From the NCBI RefSeq assembly GCF_018603905.1, contig NZ_JAHFZZ010000004.1, positions 62,001 through 126,000 on the forward strand: a stretch of 64,000 nt of DNA. Direction: 5' to 3'. The notes under the pieces were generated by a model that saw only the letters and a program-made list of their open reading frames with translations, had not been told where the DNA came from and did not search any database. Position numbers and translations under genes: made by a program. Within the stretch, counting starts at the first letter, position 1; each line of letters opens with the position of its first letter. This document shows, piece by piece, positions 28,008 through 35,768 of the stretch. The DNA is from Nonomuraea sp. NEAU-A123. GTDB lineage: Bacteria > Actinomycetota > Actinomycetes > Streptosporangiales > Streptosporangiaceae.

Positions 28008-28869
28008 GGGCCTCTCCGTTCTGCGTCATGGTGTTGTCCGCGGCCAGGTAGAGGACCGTCTTGAGCTGGAACGGCGTCAGCCACGGATGCTTGCCCAGGA
28101 TGAGCGCGCAGATGCCGGTGATGTGCGGTGCCGCGAAGCTGTTGCCGGTGCTGCGGACCTCCCGGCCGCCGGGCCAGGCGACCGGCACCCTGACCCCGCG
28201 CGCGAGGAACTCCGCCGGCGGCGCCGGGTTGTAGTAGTACGTCATCGGGTCCGCCTCGTCGTGGCTGGCCACCGAGACGACCGAGGAGAACGTCCACGGG
28301 AAGCTGAGCACCGGCATGTTGTGCGCCGCGGCGACCAGGAGACAACGCCGGAAGTACGCGCGGTCGGCGAGCTCGTGCAGGGATTCGCGCAGGGCCGACT
28401 TCGTGCTGGAGAGGCTGAGGTTGACCAGGTCGAACCCCTCGTCGATGGCCCAGCGCAGCCCGGTCACGAGGGCGTCGCCGGTGCCGGACTTTCCGTCGGT
28501 GAGCGCGCGGACGGAGGTGATCGCCGCTCCGGGGGCGACCGACCTGATCACTCCGGCGCAGGCCGTGCCGTGCCCCGCGGGGTCGACGGGGGCGCACTCG
28601 GCGACGCTCAGCCCGCCCTCGTCCCCGCGAACGACCTCGACCGACCGGTCAAGGCCGCCGATCTTCGGATGGTCTCCCGCCACGCCCGTGTCGACGACGC
28701 ACACGCGTACCCCCGTGCCGTCGGACCCGCCCCATGCCCACTCTCTGGTCACCTCCGCCAGGGGGCTGACCTGGAAGGACTCCGGGGCCTGCCGGGTGGT
28801 GGCCAGCCCCCACGCGGGCACCCCGGGGAAGTGAGCCCGCTGGTGCCGGCGCCAGGGCGGCGTGCTCAT
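27997..28869 (-). CDS. Cytosolic subtilase (S8), candidate leader peptidase
   Basis: A 290-aa subtilisin-type serine protease. Catalytic Asp60 (VCVVDTGVAGDHP), His100 (DPAGHGTACAG) and Ser244 (STGNSFAAPH) and the oxyanion Asn184 are all present. There is no signal peptide and no real prodomain, so it should act inside the cell. It overlaps the cyclase-ATPase gene by 4 bp and sits in an operon divergent from the RiPP precursor. S8 proteases remove leader peptides in several RiPP pathways, which is the likeliest job here; the alternative is a regulatory protease for the operon. Confidence 0.88.
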   Translation of the reverse strand: MSTPPWRRHQRAHFPGVPAWGLATTRQAPESFQVSPLAEVTREWAWGGSDGTGVRVCVVDTGVAGDHPKIGGLDRSVEVVRGDEGGLSVAECAPVDPAGHGTACAGVIRSVAPGAAITSVRALTDGKSGTGDALVTGLRWAIDEGFDLVNLSLSSTKSALRESLHELADRAYFRRCLLVAAAHNMPVLSFPWTFSSVVSVASHDEADPMTYYYNPAPPAEFLARGVRVPVAWPGGREVRSTGNSFAAPHITGICALILGKHPWLTPFQLKTVLYLAADNTMTQNGEAHVP

Positions 28870-31800
28870 GACAGCCCCTTCATCCAGTCACGGACTCGCC
28901 GCGCCGGCAGGCTCGCGCCCTTGCTCAGGTACGCGTCGAGCGCGCGCCGGGCGGCTTCGGCCGGGTCGCGTCCGGCGGCCCGCTGGATCCGGGCGATCTC
29001 CACCAGGACGTCCCCTCGGAGGCAAGGGTCATCGGTCGATTCGAGCAGCGCGGTCGCGTGTTCCGCGGCGCTCACCGCGTCCGCGTGCGCACCGTTGACC
29101 GATGCGATCGTGCCTCTCATCGTGATGGCCGTGAGCTCGCCGCGGAGCTGAGGCACCCCCGCCTCGCTCCGCGCCAGCTCCTCTGCCGCCTGCCGGACGT
29201 CTCCCTGCCGGAGGGTCTCCCGCGCCGCGTAGACCTCCAGGGTGGCGGCGGACCCCCCGTGCCCCGCCGTACGGAGCGCGGTGGCGGCCCGCCTGAACAG
29301 GCCCCTCGCGGCCTCGTGGTTCCCGTCCAGGGATTCCACCAGCCCCCGCACCTGGACGACGGCGATCGCCGAGAGGCCGAGGTGCAGATCCGCCGCGTAG
29401 TGGTCGGCCGTGTCGAGCGACTCGCGGGCGCCGCCGAGGTCGCCGGAGAGCGCGAGCAGGCGGGCCCTGGTGACGAGAACCGGCACCAGCAGGGCGCGAT
29501 CGCCGGCGAACCGGGCCAGCAGGTCGGCGCAGAGCGCGAGCCCTTCCGGCACCGGGGTGGAGGACCATTGCACCAGCTCGCACAGCCCGCCGAGCAGCCG
29601 GTCCTCTTCGTAGCGGTCGCCCATCGGCCGGGCCCGCTCGAGCCCGTCACGAAGCGCCCGGTCGGCGGCGCCGAAGCGGCCGTCCTCGATGTGGATCAGG
29701 GCTTGGAGCTGGTGGAACCGGCACCAGCTCAGGTCGTCTCGGGGGTCGAGGGCCAGCCGCCCGCGAAGGGAGTCAAGTTCCGGCGCGCGGGCGCCCGAGC
29801 GGAGGGCGAGGACCTCCCGCTGGATCACGCAGGTGAGCTGGTTCCGCGGGTCTTCCGGCAGCAGTTCTTCCGCGCGGTCCAGGGCCGCGGCCGCCGCGAC
29901 GGCCTCCCCCCGGGCCAGCTCCGCGTCGCTGATGCGAACGGCCAGCGATCGATGCTCGTCCCTGCCCGAGGGCAGCATCTCCCGTCCCCGCTCAAGCAGC
30001 GCGATCGCCGCGGGCAGGTCTCTGCGGTGCAATGCCTGACCGCCGTCCCTGATGAGCCGGTCCGCGGCCCGGTCGGTCAGCTCGGGCAACAGGGGATCGC
30101 CGGGGCGTACCTGCCGGGTGAGGCGGCAGGCCGCCAGCAGGTGCCGGCTGACGTCTCCGGATGCCGATCCGGCGAAGGGGGCGTCGTCCGAGGCGTCGGC
30201 GGCCCGGCCGCCGAACCAGTCGGCCAGCCTTCGGTGCCAGTCCGCACGCACCTCCTTGCTCGTCAGCGCGTACACGGTCTCCCGGGTGAGGGTCTGGGTG
30301 AACTCGTACGATCCCGGGAGCGCGCCACGCCGGATCAGGCGGTCGCGCTGTAACCGCCGCAACGGAGTCGCCGTCATGGGAGGCCCGCCGTCGAAGAGGG
30401 ACTCCAACTGCTCCACCGTGAAGGACTGCCCGATGGTCGCGGCCCTTTCGAGCGTGTGGCGCTCCGCCGCGCCCAGCCGATCCAGCCGGGCCCCGAGCAG
30501 CGCCTGGATGGTGGGCGGGAGGGCGACGGCGCCCTCGGCGAGGGTCTCCAGCATCAGCTCGGCGAAGAGCGGGTTGCCGTCCGAACCGTGTATCACCCGC
30601 TGATACGTGCCGTCGTCGTCGTGGGCGACGACGTCCGCCCGCTCGGCGCGGAGCTCGGCGACCAGCCGGGTCATATGCGGCGGGCTCATCGGGCCGAGCT
30701 CCAGCGACATGGCGCAGGTCATGCCTCCTCCCCAGGAGGGGCGGGCCTCGTAGAGCTCGGGCCGGGCGACGCAGACGAGCAGCACGGGCACGTCGGCGAG
30801 CCACGCCGCGCAGTCCTCGATCAGGTCGAGGAGGGTCGGCTCGGCCCACTGCAGGTTGTCCAGCACCACCACCAGCGGCCGGTCCTGCGCGAGAACCTCG
30901 AACAGCGACCGTACGGCCTGCGCGATCTCCGCGACGCCGGGAGTGTCCTCGTAGTCCGCGTCACCGAGGCAGGCGAGCCCGCGCAACGCCCGCGCGCCTT
31001 CCGTGCCCACGGCCTCGGCGATGGCGGGCCACTCCCCGTTGAGGGCCTCGAGCATCTCCGTGATGGGCCGGTACGTGGCGCCGATGCCATAGGACGGGCA
31101 CCGGCCGGTGAGCACGGTCACGTCCTCGGACAGGCTCGTCAGGAACTCCCTGACGAGCCGGGACTTGCCGATGCCCGGAACGCCGAGCAGGGTCGCCATG
31201 CAGCACTGCCGATCGCGTGCGGAGCGGTCATAGAACCGCGTCAACTGGTGCAGTTCCTCGGTCCGGCCGATCAACGGGATCGTGTCGGTCTCCGGACCGC
31301 CGCGATCGGGCTCCACGGCGATGAGCCGCCACGCCCGTACCGGATCTCTCTTGCCCTTGAGCGTGAGCGGGGGGACGCCGTCCAGCAGCGCGTGCTGCCT
31401 GACCAGGCGGGCCACCTCGTCCCCCAGGAGGATCTCGCCGGCTCCCGCTGCGGACTGCAGCCGGCTCGCGGTGTTGACCGCGTCACCGATCACCCGCACG
31501 TTCGAGCCGGATCCGTCGGCGACCATCACCTCGCCGAAGGCGATGCCGCAATGGGCGTCCAGCCGGACTCCGTGGGTGGGGGCCAGCTCGGCACTGAGCC
31601 GGCGCACGGCCGACATCGCCGCGTCCGCGGCGAGGACCGCCCGGAGCGCGTCGTCCTCCCGGCTGACCGGGACGCCGAACACCGCCATGATCGCGTCGCC
31701 TATGTACTTCTCCACCGCGCCGCCGTGCTCGAAGATCTCTGTCCGGCAGGCGGCGTAGTAGCGATCGAGGATCCGCAGGAGCAGTTCGGGGTCGAGACGC

Positions 31801-31883
31801 TCGGCGAGCTCCGTCGACCCGACGATGTCGATGAACAGGACCACGATGTGACGACGGGTGGGTCGCGGGTCCCTGTCGCTCAT
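28866..31883 (-). CDS. Class III nucleotide cyclase fused to AAA ATPase and helical repeats
   Basis: A 1005-aa signalling protein. Residues 12-190 are a class III adenylyl/guanylyl cyclase domain with the metal and substrate residues in place (LFIDIVGST, VEKYIGDAIMAVFG, VIGDAVNTASRLQ). Residues about 215-480 form an AAA/STAND ATPase (Walker A GVPGIGKSRLVREF, Walker B LVVVLDNLQWAEPT). The rest is TPR-like helices. No DNA-binding domain is seen, unlike LAL regulators. It starts by ATGA overlap with the leader-like small gene and is followed by the subtilase and GAF genes, so it is likely the signal-input part of the cluster. Confidence 0.86.
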   Translation of the reverse strand: MSDRDPRPTRRHIVVLFIDIVGSTELAERLDPELLLRILDRYYAACRTEIFEHGGAVEKYIGDAIMAVFGVPVSREDDALRAVLAADAAMSAVRRLSAELAPTHGVRLDAHCGIAFGEVMVADGSGSNVRVIGDAVNTASRLQSAAGAGEILLGDEVARLVRQHALLDGVPPLTLKGKRDPVRAWRLIAVEPDRGGPETDTIPLIGRTEELHQLTRFYDRSARDRQCCMATLLGVPGIGKSRLVREFLTSLSEDVTVLTGRCPSYGIGATYRPITEMLEALNGEWPAIAEAVGTEGARALRGLACLGDADYEDTPGVAEIAQAVRSLFEVLAQDRPLVVVLDNLQWAEPTLLDLIEDCAAWLADVPVLLVCVARPELYEARPSWGGGMTCAMSLELGPMSPPHMTRLVAELRAERADVVAHDDDGTYQRVIHGSDGNPLFAELMLETLAEGAVALPPTIQALLGARLDRLGAAERHTLERAATIGQSFTVEQLESLFDGGPPMTATPLRRLQRDRLIRRGALPGSYEFTQTLTRETVYALTSKEVRADWHRRLADWFGGRAADASDDAPFAGSASGDVSRHLLAACRLTRQVRPGDPLLPELTDRAADRLIRDGGQALHRRDLPAAIALLERGREMLPSGRDEHRSLAVRISDAELARGEAVAAAAALDRAEELLPEDPRNQLTCVIQREVLALRSGARAPELDSLRGRLALDPRDDLSWCRFHQLQALIHIEDGRFGAADRALRDGLERARPMGDRYEEDRLLGGLCELVQWSSTPVPEGLALCADLLARFAGDRALLVPVLVTRARLLALSGDLGGARESLDTADHYAADLHLGLSAIAVVQVRGLVESLDGNHEAARGLFRRAATALRTAGHGGSAATLEVYAARETLRQGDVRQAAEELARSEAGVPQLRGELTAITMRGTIASVNGAHADAVSAAEHATALLESTDDPCLRGDVLVEIARIQRAAGRDPAEAARRALDAYLSKGASLPARRVRDWMKGLS

Positions 31884-32080
31884 ACGAGCTTGAGCTCCTG
31901 TCCTTCCACCTCGCCGGCGTGGTCGTCCAGACGCTTCTTGATCGAGTTCAGTACGGCGACCTCGGTCGCCGTGAGCTCGGCGAACACCCTTCGCTGCCGC
32001 TCATCGAGCAGGTCGATGGGATGCCCGGCCGCCCGCAGCGTGGCCAGTGCGTCGAACCCGCCCGATCCGGTTCCGTTCAT
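31880..32080 (-). CDS. 66-aa leader-peptide-like protein without core
   Basis: Begins MNGTGSGGFDALATLRAAGH and ends GEVEGQELKLV. The middle part FAELTATEVAVLNSIKKRL lines up with FATLTKEETDLLISLKGKL of the RiPP precursor (both preceded by a Pro-Ile pair), so the two are homologous in the leader region. It has no cysteine and no C-terminal core. I recall similar actinobacterial proteins carrying the automatic label 'aroma-sacti cluster domain', which I cannot check here. It may be a decoy leader, a partner of the maturation enzymes or a sensor ligand. A TTG at 32089 is an alternative start. It overlaps the cyclase gene (ATGA). Confidence 0.7.
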   Translation of the reverse strand: MNGTGSGGFDALATLRAAGHPIDLLDERQRRVFAELTATEVAVLNSIKKRLDDHAGEVEGQELKLV

Positions 32081-32129
32081 GAACCACAAGCCTGAAACGG
32101 CTCATCGGCGTTCGCAAGAGATCAGGACA

Positions 32130-32188
32130 CCCACATTCGTGTGGTCGGCGCTCTGCCAGGTGAAAGCCGGTGAGCCCACGTTTGTGGG
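32130..32188 (+). promoter_or_regulatory. Two operator-like inverted repeats before the precursor gene
   Basis: CCACA-TTCG-TGTGG at 32131-32144 and CCCAC-GTTT-GTGGG at 32175-32188 are two similar inverted repeats with centres 44 bp apart, about four helical turns, so both face the same side of the DNA. The second abuts the likely -35 box (TTGTGT at 32190) of the precursor promoter. Confidence 0.6.
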
Positions 32189-32236
32189 GTTGTGTCACCT
32201 CCGCATCGCCAGCCGATACTCGACCTGCAACGCATC
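32173..32236 (+). promoter_or_regulatory. Shared 64-bp promoter module, precursor copy
   Basis: This segment matches the reverse complement of 43177-43240 without gaps at 56 of 64 positions; the first 28 bp (32173-32200) are identical. It contains CCCAC-N4-GTGGG, a TTGTGT -35-like and a GATACT -10-like element (32215-32220), and ends 24 bp before the precursor start. It is clearly a co-regulated promoter. Confidence 0.8.
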
Positions 32237-32260
32237 CCCCTAAGACGGAGAGGTGAAGGC

Positions 32261-32542
32261 ATGGCCTTCGATCCGAAGGAAGCTCTGCGTGAAGCCGGCG
32301 TCCTGAACGACCCGATCGCCGCGGAAGTCGAGGCGGCGTTCGCCACCCTGACCAAAGAGGAAACCGACCTGCTCATCTCGCTCAAGGGCAAGCTGCCCGC
32401 CGCGCTGCCGCTGGTGATGGCGGGTGGGCAGTGGGAGCGGCCCGAGGTTGAGGTGCACAACGAGGGCGAGGCCGAGGCGTCGTGCCTGTGCGGAGCCTGG
32501 TCCGGGTCCGGGTCCGGCGGGCCGTCCAAGCCGGCCTCCTAG
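32261..32542 (+). CDS. RiPP precursor peptide with Cys-Leu-Cys...Trp core
   Basis: A 93-aa peptide. Residues 1 to about 65 form an acidic, helical leader (DPKEALREAGVLNDPIAAEV, FATLTKEETDLLISLKGKL) like leaders bound by PqqD-type domains. The end, SCLCGAWSGSGSGGPSKPAS from residue 74, is the likely core with two Cys (75 and 77), one Trp (80) and a Ser/Gly tail. ATG 32261 follows GAGAGG. It is the first gene of the operon with the radical SAM, PqqD-like and flavoprotein genes and lies behind the shared promoter module. The cleavage site is not certain; EGEAEA just before the core is a candidate. Confidence 0.75.
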   Translation: MAFDPKEALREAGVLNDPIAAEVEAAFATLTKEETDLLISLKGKLPAALPLVMAGGQWERPEVEVHNEGEAEASCLCGAWSGSGSGGPSKPAS

Positions 32543-32559
32543 TCCGACGGCTCACGGGT

Positions 32560-32599
32560 GCGGCCCCGGTCGCATGTCGCCGGACAGGGCCGGGGTCGC
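32560..32599 (+). terminator. Hairpin between precursor and radical SAM gene (attenuator)
   Basis: GCGGCCCCGG pairs with CCGGGGTCGC (one G-T pair) around a 20-base loop. It lies in the 87-bp gap between precursor and maturase. A partial terminator here would give more precursor than enzyme, as in many RiPP operons. Confidence 0.5.
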
Positions 32600-32629
32600 G
32601 CCTGCCGCAGAGAGCGTGAAGGGAAATGG

Positions 32630-34072
32630 ATGTCTGGGAAGCTGGCCCGGAACCACTCGCTGTTCGACGTACCAGAAGACCTCACCTATTTCATGCACGA
32701 CGGGGCCTACCTGGTCGTCAACCCGCATTCCGGCGGTCGGTGTGTCCTCGATTCGCGTGAGTTCGGTGTCCTGCAGACCTTGGCCCGACCCTACGCTCGG
32801 CTCGAAGAGACCGATGAGACCGATCGGGTCCTCGCCAAACTCATTCTGGCGTGGATCGTCTACTACAACGGGAACCGTCCGCGGATCACGCTGAAAGAGC
32901 CGCCGCTCCGCATGGCTTACTACGCCATCACCGACGGGTGCAACCTTCGCTGCCCCTACTGCTACGCCTCCTCGGAGAAGTGCCTGCCGGGTGAGCTCAA
33001 CACCGAGGAGTCGCTCGGCCTGGTCTCTCAGATCGCCGATTTCGGCGCCTCGACCGTGGTCTTCACCGGCGGCGAGCCCATGCTCAGAAAAGACCTGTTC
33101 CAGATCGTGGAGCATGCCAATCAGAGCGGCCTGAGGTCGAACATCATCACCAACGCCACCATGATCAGGACTCCGGCGATCGCGCAGCGGTTCGCCGAGC
33201 TGTTCAACGCGGTCACGGTGAGCGTCGACGGCGGCACGGCCGAAACGCACGACCGCACCCGCGGCGAAGGCTCCTTCGCCAAGACCCACCGAGCCCTGCG
33301 GCTGCTCAACGACGTGGGCGTCACGCCGATGATCAACCACATCGTCACCTCGGAGAACGTCGATGAGCTCGAGGACTTCGCCTCGTTCATGGAGGGGATC
33401 GAGGTCGACAGCATCCGGCTGATGTACCACAACAACCTGGGCCGGGGAGAGAGCGACGAGTACGAGTTCGGCTGGGCGGACCATCTGAAGATCCAGCAGC
33501 TCACCTGGACCTCACCCGTCGCCGGCAAGCTGCTGCCGGACGGGCCCAAGACGCTGAAGCTGTGCTCCGTGAAGGCCAACTGCGGGATGGGCGGGAACGA
33601 GATCTACATCAACTCGCTGGGCGACGTCTACCCGTGCAAGCTCGTCACGGGACGCTCGCACCTCGCGGGCAACGTGCGACGGCAATCCCTGGCGGAGATC
33701 TTCGGCAGCCCGGTCCTGTACGACATGCGGACGAGCTCCGTGTTCGGCGGCGACTACCACGCCGACTGCGCGAGGTGCTACATCAAGTCCTCCTGCGGCG
33801 GGGGCTGCCGCGCCGCGCACATGGCCGAGTCCAAGGACCTGCGGCGCAACAGCCGCCATCAGTGCAGGATCCTGCGGCACGGCATCGTCACGCAGCTCTG
33901 GCTGGAATCCGGCGTCGATCCCGCGGAGCTCGCCGAGGACGCCGGGATGCAGACGCCCCGCCTGCTCGCCAACGACGACATCCATCCGGTCTTCGACGAC
34001 TGGAAGACCTACGTTCTCCCCTCGGCCGACGCGGTCAAGGTCGGCGAGCTGCTTCCCATAACACCGGTATAG
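32630..34072 (+). CDS. Radical SAM/SPASM peptide maturase with N-terminal RRE-like domain
   Basis: A 480-aa enzyme. Residues about 12-85 look like a PqqD/RRE winged helix (FDVPEDLTYFMHDGAYLVVN). The radical SAM core has Cys104, Cys108 and Cys111 (CNLRCPYCYA) for the 4Fe-4S cluster and the GGEP motif (FTGGEPMLRKD). The C-terminal SPASM domain holds further cysteines (CGMGGNEIYINSLGDVYPC, CARCYIKSSCGGGC) for auxiliary clusters. Such enzymes form thioether or C-C links in peptides. The Cys and Trp of the neighbouring precursor are likely targets. Start ATG 32630 is behind GAAGGGA. Confidence 0.9.
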   Translation: MSGKLARNHSLFDVPEDLTYFMHDGAYLVVNPHSGGRCVLDSREFGVLQTLARPYARLEETDETDRVLAKLILAWIVYYNGNRPRITLKEPPLRMAYYAITDGCNLRCPYCYASSEKCLPGELNTEESLGLVSQIADFGASTVVFTGGEPMLRKDLFQIVEHANQSGLRSNIITNATMIRTPAIAQRFAELFNAVTVSVDGGTAETHDRTRGEGSFAKTHRALRLLNDVGVTPMINHIVTSENVDELEDFASFMEGIEVDSIRLMYHNNLGRGESDEYEFGWADHLKIQQLTWTSPVAGKLLPDGPKTLKLCSVKANCGMGGNEIYINSLGDVYPCKLVTGRSHLAGNVRRQSLAEIFGSPVLYDMRTSSVFGGDYHADCARCYIKSSCGGGCRAAHMAESKDLRRNSRHQCRILRHGIVTQLWLESGVDPAELAEDAGMQTPRLLANDDIHPVFDDWKTYVLPSADAVKVGELLPITPV

Positions 34073-34084
34073 AGGAGGTGGAGT

Positions 34085-34363
34085 GTGTCACTCCAGATCA
34101 GTGACGCTGTGATATGGCAGGAGACCTCGGGCGGCATCTCGCTCTACCACGCCGAAACCGGGGATTTCCGCACCTTGAACGAGACAGGTTCCCGGATATG
34201 GGCGCTCGTCGCGAGCGACGGGGAGCGGGAGCCGATCGTCTCGAAGCTGTCGCATGAGTTCGCCGGGGACAACATCGCAGTGAGCGTACGCATCCTGAAG
34301 GACGTACAGGAGTTCCTCGGCAGCATGATCGAACAGGGTCTGATCGAAGAGCGTCCGGCGTGA
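34085..34363 (+). CDS. PqqD-like RiPP recognition element protein
   Basis: A 92-aa stand-alone PqqD-family protein (ISLYHAETGDFRTLNETGSR, then IWALVASDGEREPIVSKLSH). This small winged-helix fold binds the precursor leader and presents it to the tailoring enzymes. The GTG start lies behind GGAGG, 12 bp after the radical SAM stop; the FAD gene follows 7 bp later. Confidence 0.88.
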   Translation: MSLQISDAVIWQETSGGISLYHAETGDFRTLNETGSRIWALVASDGEREPIVSKLSHEFAGDNIAVSVRILKDVQEFLGSMIEQGLIEERPA

Positions 34364-34370
34364 GGCCTGC

Positions 34371-35768
34371 ATGACCAGAGCGGTCGTCCTCGGCGGGGGC
34401 TTCGCGGGTGTGCTGGCCGCCGCCGTGCTCGCCAGGCACGTGGACGACGTGATCGTGATCGAGAACGATCATTATCCGGCCGATCTCCGTGCTCGGCGGG
34501 GGCTGCCCCAGTCACGGCACAGCCACGTCCTCGTGGCCGGTGGCGCGCGGGCGCTGCAGGAGTTGCTTCCGGGGACTTTGGAGGCGCTCTTCGCCCGCGG
34601 CGCGCATCGCCGGCGCCTTCCCGGCGACGCGCTGATCCTCGCCGCGGCGGGGTGGTTCCGGCGGCTGGACACCGAGGCGTACCTCATCTCGTGCAGCCGG
34701 GGACTCCTGGACCAGGTGGTGCGCCGGCGGGCGCTGGGCGCCGTCTCGACCTGGACGGGCACGCAGGCGCTTGGCCTGGTGGGAGACGCGAGCCGGGTCA
34801 CCGGGGTCTCGGTCAGGCGCGAGGGTGCTCCGTCGGAGACCATCGAGGCGGATCTTGTCGTCGACGCGACCGGGCGGAGATCGAAGGCGCCACGGTGGCT
34901 GGCCGAGATCGGCGTGGCGGAGATCGAGGAGGTGACCGTCTCCTCCGGGTTGGCCTACTCCACCCGGGTCTATCAGGCGCCTCCCGAACTTGCTTGTGAG
35001 ACTCCGGCCATCATGATCCACCCGCGTCCGGCGAGCGGGCGGCCTGGCCAGGGGGCGACGTTGTTCCCGATCGAGGGCGACCGGTGGATCATCACCCTGA
35101 CGGGCACCCGGGGCGGTGAGCCGCCCGTGGACGAGCAGGGCTTCGCGGACTTCGCGCGCTCGCTGCGCGACCCGATCGTGGCGGAGCTCATGGCGGCGGC
35201 CACGCCGCTCGGCGGCATCCGGCCGTATCGCGACACGTCGAACCGGCGGAGGTTCTTCGAACGCGTACGCCTGCCCGCCGGCTTCGTCGCGATCGGCGAC
35301 GCGGTCGTCGCGGTGAACCCCGTCCACTCGCACGGGATGTCGGTCGCCGCGCTGAGCGCGCTCAGGCTGGACAGGGAGCTGACGCGGCGCGGGATCGGTC
35401 CGTCCGCCTTCCCCGGGTTGCAGGCGGCGATGACGGCGCAGGCGGATGTGTCATGGCGGATGGCGGTCGCGCAGGACCGGGGACCGGCCGGGCGGGAAGC
35501 GACCGCGTTCGAGCGCGAGATCCTCGCCCGCAGGACTCGGGCCTTGCTGAGCAGCCCGCAGCTCGCCGCCGAATTCTTCGGTGCGCAGACCTTGACGTCC
35601 ACGCGGGCCGTGAAAGACGGTTCGGCGGTGGTACGGGCGCTGACGGGGGAGCCGGATCCCCTTCTCACCACGGAGGAGGCCGTCAAGCAGCACCCCATGC
35701 TGTACGCATGGTGGAATGCGCGCTCGGCTACCCGTGTTCGCGCCGGCGGTGCGCCGAGCCGACGGTGA
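34371..35768 (+). CDS. FAD-dependent monooxygenase/epoxidase-like protein
   Basis: A 465-aa flavoprotein. The N-terminal FAD motif is VVLGGGFAGVLAAAVLARHV; GLPQSRHSHVLVAGG follows, as in the LasC/MonCI-type epoxidases and related hydroxylases; AIGDAVVAVNPVHSHGMSVA is the second FAD motif. It could hydroxylate the core Trp or another side chain; halogenation is less likely since I see no WxWxIP motif. It is the fourth gene of the precursor operon and its 3' end overlaps the convergent LuxR gene by 41 bp. Confidence 0.85.
   Translation: MTRAVVLGGGFAGVLAAAVLARHVDDVIVIENDHYPADLRARRGLPQSRHSHVLVAGGARALQELLPGTLEALFARGAHRRRLPGDALILAAAGWFRRLDTEAYLISCSRGLLDQVVRRRALGAVSTWTGTQALGLVGDASRVTGVSVRREGAPSETIEADLVVDATGRRSKAPRWLAEIGVAEIEEVTVSSGLAYSTRVYQAPPELACETPAIMIHPRPASGRPGQGATLFPIEGDRWIITLTGTRGGEPPVDEQGFADFARSLRDPIVAELMAAATPLGGIRPYRDTSNRRRFFERVRLPAGFVAIGDAVVAVNPVHSHGMSVAALSALRLDRELTRRGIGPSAFPGLQAAMTAQADVSWRMAVAQDRGPAGREATAFEREILARRTRALLSSPQLAAEFFGAQTLTSTRAVKDGSAVVRALTGEPDPLLTTEEAVKQHPMLYAWWNARSATRVRAGGAPSRR

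Noticed and set aside
34371-35768. Flavin-dependent halogenase
   Set aside because: The WxWxIP motif of tryptophan-type halogenases is absent; the GLPQSRHSHVLVAGG stretch fits epoxidase/hydroxylase relatives better.
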